Shown here piece by piece: positions 57,074 to 64,000 of a stretch of DNA of 64,000 nt. A program made the translations under genes and the position numbers. The DNA is taken from contig MEHQ01001831.1 in NCBI GenBank assembly GCA_008828725.1, forward strand, positions 255,288 to 319,287. The letters run 5' to 3'. Under the pieces are notes generated by a model. The model saw nothing but the letters and a program-made list of their open reading frames with translations, did no database searches and was not told the origin of the DNA. Position 1 is the stretch's first letter; each line of letters begins with the position of its first letter. This DNA comes from Saccharina japonica (lineage: Eukaryota > Sar > Phaeophyceae > Laminariales > Laminariaceae).

Positions 57074-59699
57074 CGTATAACGTTGGTCGTCGCCCGTGCA
57101 CACATCGCCCGTACCGCACGTGAGATAAGATGCTATAATATACGATAGCCGACGATGAATGCTACGCACGGCGGAGATGTGCACCACCTCACATTTTCTG
57201 AGATTGGCTGTATTGTGTTATTTCACTTGGAGCCTGTATAATACAAAAAAAGCTCCCCGTAACGGGTGCAAAAACGGACCAAGGAGGAGAAAAAGCGTAT
57301 ACGCTTAAGAGCCCGATACGTAATTTCACGGTAGATAGACATATATATATATGGGTGTATAGGCATTGCTGTAGAAGGTATATACGTATATACAGGTAGA
57401 TAGGTATATAGGTGTATAGGTAAATATGTATATGGTGGGTATACAGGTATATAGGGATACAGAGGTATGTAATATGAGCATAATATAAGTAAGTATAAAT
57501 ACAGGTGTATAGGTAAACAAAAATGGGTACAGCATTGCACCTCCCCACCGTAGAGGCGGGCGCTATATACAGTATACTTTTTGGGCCATCTGTTTCTGAC
57601 CGGTGGATGAGCTGAACTGAACTGAGCAAACCCTACCTACCGGTTAGCATCATACTACTAATAATACAATTAGTATGCAGTATCTTTGTTTTAAGGGTAC
57701 ATATTCGTACTATAGCGCATATAAATGCTGGTCGGATTGCGCGAACAAAAAATCCTTCGAGGCCATGATTCGGGTGGGTGGGGTGTTGAGCTCCTCACAT
57801 ATACAAGGAGCTGGAAAGAAAAAAACAGGTGCCCCCTGTACTATCTACCGGGGTATTGCGCTAAACAAACCAAAATCGCTCATAAAGAACGATCGAGAGA
57901 CATCCGGACATTTTTTCGGCAGTCTAAGAAGCATTCGTTTCAAAACACGCTATTGATACCTTTATCATCGTATAGTACGCCCCTCGGATGAACATTAAGA
58001 AACCAACCATTCCCACGAGCAAGGGAGGGTTTGCCTACAAATGAGAATGTTGGCTATAATGATATTGTCTTTGCCAACAGAATGCTACAACAACAGCAGT
58101 ATGTACGTGGTGGCTTCAGTTACATGTATGTTTGGTTTAAAGACGAATCGCTCGGCGTGCGCACCGTCCCCCCGTCCCGTTGCCGAGAATTCCGGCTCTG
58201 TAGAGAAACTCGCCGAGGCTGGTGTGAAAGATATCACCCGTTCGTGTGATACTGCCGTACTGTTTTGCTATTATGCTACTATAGACACCTGTTTACGCCA
58301 TAGAATGAGTACCCCTGTTTTCACTAGTGGGTACGGCAATCCCTCACGCCAACCGTTTGGGACGATGACACTACTACTGCTTGAGCTCACTTAAACACCC
58401 TACTACTACTGTAAAAAAACCCCGAATACAAGCAAGTATTTTGTTCTCCTTTTTGTTCTTGTCGCTGGTAGCGCAGAGGAAATAATATTAAAGCACAACA
58501 ATCCCCACATACATGGCGGTGCAGGTCACGAAACCAATAATCCCGTCATAACCTATTTATCGTATTGCAGCGAACACCGGCCGCCGTTTGACGCCTTCAC
58601 TAGAAAAGGTTTATACGATACAACGCCATTTTGTCTATAGTAAGTCAATATTACAGTTAATCAAGGCTTTTAACAACTAGTTTTCAGTTACGAGCCACGC
58701 GATATTGAAGTTTGGCACCGTCAACAAATAAGATGTTGAAACTTGGCTGTGTGTAGTCCTGTCAGCGGCTGAACATGTAGGACCTAAAAGCGAACCTACC
58801 TCCATACGGCCAGTATATAGTATTTCATTCATCTACGTTTTGTATGCATGTGTGTGTATGTATGTGTTCAAGATTGTGCGTTGAAAACCTTAGGCTGGAA
58901 ATATTAAAAAAAAAATCCAAATAAGCGCACCTAAGGAACTGGATTCAGGAAGGAACTACGCTCCCTATCCTAGACGAAATACCAGGTAGTCGTTGAGACC
59001 CTGTCTATGCTTAACGTTGACACGATGATAAGACGAGGCCGTCCGCCAACATGCAGCAATATGAGCTGGGTTCAACGGCAGGCGGGCCTTCACGTCTTCG
59101 GAACTTTGGGCCAGGGTGTTTCAGAGACACAATATTTGGCCCTCTTGACAATGTGTGCTTTATGGAAATGTGAAAAAAACTTGTACCAGGTAGTTTTTTG
59201 TTGTCGCGTCTTTCCGTGCTTAAGTGGAAGATTGAACGAAGGACATATACTACATACAGTAGTTTAAGTGTGGATAATATCCAGCAATTGTTACGAATAA
59301 TAATTCCAGGTTCGTGAGCAAAACCAAGGTTCAAATTAACGATTATTCAGGATTTGTTTGAGCATCTCTGACGCACAGAACAAACAAAAGCCCATATGGC
59401 ATGCTTCCCTCTTTCGATATAGCCACGAAGAAACACAAAGATACAAGAAAATGTTTCCAATCTCTCGAAAAAAAACATGAAACGAACCTACTTTCCGTGA
59501 AGAGTGTAAGTTTCCCCCCCCCCTTGCAAAAAAGGTTTTTCGTTTTTGCCCAATGCACTGTTCTATTAAACTGATATTGTTAACGCAGCGTTGCAGGATC
59601 GCCGCAAACACAATGTGACGTGGGGGTCTTCCCCATGTCGATGCGATCGATCGTGCCAAGACGATTAGTGTCGAATTAATCGGGGTAATGATCGATACA

Positions 59700-59743
59700 T
59701 GGGCTTAGCACATGTAGTATTTATTTTACATGTACTAAGCCCA
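59700..59743. other. 17-bp hairpin with 10-nt loop
   Basis: TGGGCTTAGCACATGTA (59700-59716) pairs with 59727-59743 except for one C-A mismatch. No coding context nearby. It could be a foldback element, a structured RNA or a binding palindrome. Confidence 0.7.
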
Positions 59744-62409
59744 GGTATATGAAGAAGGCAAAACTTCTACGTACCAGGTGCGAGTACTGGTATAAACCTA
59801 GCGCCTCCCCAATAATACGATGATTATCCATACAACACACCTACCTCCTCTCGAACTACAAATCGCACGCCAACAATGTATTTTCATCGATTTGTCGGGC
59901 CTTGTCCGAGCGGTAAAATGTAAACGTATTCAACGTCGAAAACTTGGGCGTATTCATGAGTTTGTTGCCCGAAGGGGAGGTAAAGAAATGTTGTGATTTT
60001 CTACTGAAACCGCATGGTCAGCTCGTAATACGGGGGGGGGTTATATATAGTAAATATACAGCCCCAACTGTTGCGAGAGGAAACATGCAAATATACACCG
60101 GTAGGTTTTTTTATGTACTGTAGGTCCTGTTAACTATTATCGTAATAGGATGGTTCTGAACGGCTGTACTTTTGTCGCGTACTGCTGCACAGCTATTATA
60201 GTAGCAGTATACCCGTCTGTCAGAGTCCCGACCAGAGAAGACAACATAGATGCATACACACCTGGTTCTTGGTATTCAGTAGTTTAGGACTGCCCGACGT
60301 AAATGTCCTACTATTAGGATACCTTCAACCGAACAGCGAAAAAAGTATATATGGTACTTCTATGGTGCAGAATGACAACCGAAATTGTACGAACAGTCAG
60401 CCCAGTGGTATCGGGCCCCTCGTACGTGGCCAAACATATTTTAAAGACGTCCAGGCCCTAGAATACTAAAACAACGAACCAATTATGTATGTAGGCGGTA
60501 GTACACGCTCGACGTCTAGCATAGGAATGTACAAGCGGTCTACTACGCGAGAATAATTATTCATGTATAAGGGTAAAGGTATAAGGATGTTCCAATACCC
60601 TAACAGTTGGTCTCCACGTTGTCGCGAGAGGGCCGAGTCTGCGCTCCAACAAGCATGCTACAGGAAATATATGGTCCAAAGAAGGTATTGAAGGGAGATA
60701 CTGCCGCTACATACTACGAACAGCTGGCGTATCTACGAGACATGAAGAACTCGTAGCAAGCAGAAGACGAGTTATGAAGCTGTGGGACCCAGCACGCATA
60801 GAATAACAATATGTGGGACTTACCCTTCCTTGCGGTTAATATATCTGCCTTGCTATTACAGTCGTATTCGCTAACCTACTATTTATACAGTAGGCTGGTA
60901 GGCTCTACGTACTGCATCCACAGAGTAGTACCCCTTTGACAACGGCACAGAAAACAAGATACAAGTACATGAAGAGCACGAAATACTTAGGATTTTCTTG
61001 CTTTCAATAGGGTTTGCTGCAGACGTCAGGAAGTCTCGAGAAACCGAGTGACAGGTACTACTGTACATCTATTACGACGAGTTCATACGCTTGGTGTTGG
61101 TGATACATTATGAAATGTGTACATTTTTACCGGTTTGTGCGTTCGATTATGGAAGTTGTTTCGAGTGTGCGCGTAGTTCACTTTCAGTAAGCACCTTCGC
61201 TAACAGCCGGGCTGGGCTGCCTATGTGCGTAATATTTACTATGGTATGGAGAAAATAAGCTGGGGGCAGCGAGTTTGACGCTATAGTGCATAGTTTCAGT
61301 AGCATTAGTATTCCATACGAGGAGGCATGCTAGGGTATTAAAGATATAACACGCACCTTTTGGAAAGACAACTATGTTACAAAAGTTTTGACTGGCGGGG
61401 GGTTCTAAACCTGTACGTCAGTCGTACTACGATATACTATAGATAGGTGTAGCACTTCATCGGTAACATGTTTCTGACTGACGTGACTAGCTTCTTGATT
61501 AAACATCGTCAGATGTTTGCCAGTCTTGTGGTGCATATTATGTGGGATTGTTCGTCGCGGTGTTGCACTCACTACGTGTCTGCCTATCAAAATGTTATTC
61601 CCAGGTGTGGCGTATAGAACTCCTGTCGTAACCACCGTGTCAAACAGATGGGTCCACACCTCTCCCTCTCTACCTTCTGCGTATACCCCTTATAGCACTG
61701 CGGGCCGATGCGACGTTGCGGATGTGGCGTCGTTCTTATATTTAATGCTCCTCCCGTGGGGAGCTCATCGTCTGTCCTACGAAAACGACTCATTCGAAGA
61801 TGTGTGTTCTCTAAAACCCGACCTACGTTTCCTGCGCGCTATGATACACCCAAAACGACTACAACTGCAGTGTGCGACTCTATACGAAGTGAAATCACTG
61901 CAATATTCCAACCACCAGTTGCTCTTTTGACGAACTGAACCGGTCAGAGAAGAATCTTAGTCTAAACAATACGCAGCCCCTACCTTTCGCCGTAAGATGA
62001 CTCTGCGTTCCGTCCTCTTGAACCTACAACGTCTTAGACTCCAATGAATTAAAAGTAATAGTGTCCCCTAAACGAGAGTAGGTGCGGTTCTCCATGAGAC
62101 AACCCGGACACCGGCGGGATATCATGTGCGTTATTTGTAGGACCCTTTTTCGATGTACACATCTTATTATATACTCACTCGTAGCTCATCTGGCACATTG
62201 CTCTTAGCATTAGCGTTTGTAGCGTAAGCAGTCTATGTTTGTCCCTTTAAGTTTGTGAAGGCCGAGACTCGGGTTGGGCATATGTATAGAGCTGTCCAAT
62301 CTCCAAATGAGTTATAGAAACTCAGCTAATATCAACAAATATGAATTGTATTATCAGTATCCTTGACATCTGACATTGTTGTGTAGCATGAGCGTTGATC
62401 ACTCATAGG

Positions 62410-62758
62410 CACTCTGATAGAGATTCACCATGTTGTTTCTGAAGACGGCCACTTGAGGAGCTCAAAACCCCGGCCCAAAAACTGATTTTCGAGGGAAACA
62501 AAGGTTCTACCCGATGAACAACCCCGTGGCCCAAAGGTACAACGAAAATAATCGCACCTGAACAAAAACAAAAAAAGAGTTCCGAGGATTTTGGGTTAAC
62601 CCTTAAAGGACTGGAGTCCCGTTTTGGGGACAAATCACTTAGAATTAGAGTGGTTTGTCCCCAACACGGGACTGCAGTTCTAGAAGGGTCAAGGAGGGAT
62701 CCGTCATTCCGACAACGATTCAGCAAAAAAAAAGTGCAACCTCTATCGTAGCACGCGT
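62410..62758 (-). mobile_element. Family-A MITE interrupted by a smaller MITE
   Basis: Minus orientation: right end CCTCTATCGTAGCACGCGT at 62740-62758, an internal AACGATTCAG, GGATTTTGGGTTAA, a CTTGAGGAGCTC palindrome, and a weak left end near 62410-62430. Split at its TTAA by the 89-bp element at 62600-62688. Confidence 0.6.
62600..62688 (-). mobile_element. PiggyBac-like foldback MITE, copy 3
   Basis: 89 bp, CCC...GGG, flanked by TTAA (62596-62599) and TCAA (62689-62692). Nearly the whole element folds: ACTGGAGTCCCGTTTTGGGG pairs with its right-hand complement around TTAGAATTAG. It sits at the same TTAA of the family-A MITE as the element at 54531. Confidence 0.75.
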
Positions 62759-64000
62759 CGCGTCCAAACGGACAAAACAAAAACCGCAGCAGCAACGAAC
62801 GCTGCCCTCTGTCTGCAAAGCCTCGCCTCTCAAGCTTGACCTCTGTCTGCTCCTCTATCGCAGCAAAATCATAACCTCTCTACTACAGTAGAATTAGTAG
62901 TACAGGACACCAAATAAAATGAAGAAACGGGAAAACTGCCCTAGGTTGCCGTTTGTTTTTGGAGAGAGTGGTGTCTCACTGACAGTCTTCTTTAGGCACT
63001 TGGCCAAGCGGTTGTGAACGAAAAGCTCTCGTCGACATGTTGTTTCACGCTGTCTACTTTTCAAGAGAACTACTTTCGAAGCTCATACTTCACGCTCATT
63101 GTCCTCTCGGATTTGATATGAGCCTGTTTCTTATTACATGTCCTGTGCACAGGATTGGCTGCTTCTATTTCTCGAAAATAATTCTGCGACGCGGGCCCTA
63201 CCGGTCGGTGGTAGTGCCCTCTGAGCACTCTTCCTCCCTATCTACGCGTGCCCTACATCCATTCTATCCGTCACAGAGCGAGCGGTAGGGAGCCTGGGCT
63301 GTTTCGTAGGAACACGCGAATTCAAATAAATGAATGTAACTGCATTTTCCCGTCTACACCAGCGGCAGCAGCAGCAGCAGCAGTGGTAATAGTTCTCCCC
63401 CCATACGTGGGCGGCTGTACTTACTTATTCGTCCTGGTCAGGTCTGTGAGATAAATAAAGAGAGGTCTCAACGAGGGGCGATGATCGATGCCGTATCATA
63501 CCATACGCAGAAAGTCGGACTTGTTGGTCATATCATAATGTCGGCCCGCCACGGCCCCGCTATGACGTGTTGTTCTGACCACAATTACGTGTCTCTCGCT
63601 CTCAAGGTTTGAGGATCGCCACGGGGGGTGTGCGTGCTTGATGCGACTCGACGGGTCTCGGAAATGCAGAGTGGGCGTGTCTGCCGATATTCGACACGTA
63701 GGACTGCAAAATAACACAACAAGGATGTATACTGTACGCGTTCAGCTCGGAACCGCAATCGTTTGTATAGACATATTATACATATACGGTATATTTTGGT
63801 CAAATCATGTTGTAGTATCCGGCTATGTGCAGCGGCATGCATACCTACCCCGATGAACCGCATCGCGACCGGCGAGGCTAAAGGTTGACGACAGTAGGTA
63901 TATGGCACGTGGCACTGTGCGTGGTAGAGATGTACCCTTTTGTTTTCGAGGGTGGTCACTGTCTTAATGCGCGAGCTCTATATCTCACGCAAAAACTTGT
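62759..64000. other. No gene recognised
   Basis: Short open frames only, plus a small GCA microsatellite at 63364-63382. Confidence 0.5.

Larger units (their letters stand above)
55919..62409. other. No gene recognised; repeats and microsatellites
   Basis: Contains the triplet run (CTA)n at 57002-57073, a TATAGGTATA-rich degenerate repeat at 57340-57530, a family-A fragment near 57770-57930 (GGTGTTGAGCTCCTCA), the hairpin at 59700, and C or G runs at 59513-59524 and 60030-60038. The longest frame (61517-61930, + strand, 137 codons) shows no motif. Confidence 0.5.

Noticed and set aside
61517-61930. 137-codon open frame on the + strand
   Set aside because: No recognisable domain, splice context or composition shift, and an overlapping frame on the other strand.

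Overview
The window is eukaryotic nuclear DNA: long introns with GT-AG borders, widely spaced short exons, microsatellites, satellites and transposon debris, with no bacterial-style gene packing. The best guess is a photosynthetic stramenopile, most likely a brown alga. The reason is that the main gene encodes leucine-rich repeats (LRRs) as one repeat per 72-bp exon, an organisation reported for immune-receptor-like families of Ectocarpus, joined here to an EGF-like module and a polysaccharide-binding-like domain. This is inference; no marker gene fixes the species.

Layout, left to right. (1) 1.4-19.6 kb, + strand: one large exon-modular LRR gene. Twelve intact 72-bp LRR exons (all flanked by phase-2 introns), at least three decayed LRR exons, an LRR C-terminal cap in two small exons, an EGF-like exon, a probable linker exon, and a final exon for an F5/8-type-C-like lectin domain. 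The first three LRR exons sit in a tandem triplication of a ~690-bp unit. The 5' end and any signal peptide were not found and may lie upstream. (2) 19.6-31.8 kb: no recognisable gene; low-complexity tracts, a GC island and a tRNA-like sequence. (3) 31.85-33.9 kb: a ~200-bp satellite, about ten units, each carrying a 20-bp interrupted palindrome. (4) 34.17-34.73 kb: a degenerate minisatellite. (5) 34.4-51.7 kb: a block present twice at ~8.56 kb spacing, joined by a single N at 42,960. Each block holds a 295-codon multi-pass membrane protein ORF (- strand) and a non-autonomous LTR retroelement with 409-bp LTRs, a polypurine tract and a GGCCT target duplication. Several details suggest the duplication is partly or wholly an assembly artefact. 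(6) 51.7-64 kb: no recognisable host gene; a graveyard of small DNA transposons, including piggyBac-like 81-89 bp foldback elements inserted at TTAA, two of them at the same site of an older MITE family; also hairpins and microsatellites.

The LRR gene is the most interesting part. Its exons are interchangeable cassettes, each intron cuts inside the LRR beta-strand, and differences between the newest exon copies fall on the predicted exposed ligand-facing positions. This is what a receptor that diversifies by exon duplication and loss would look like.
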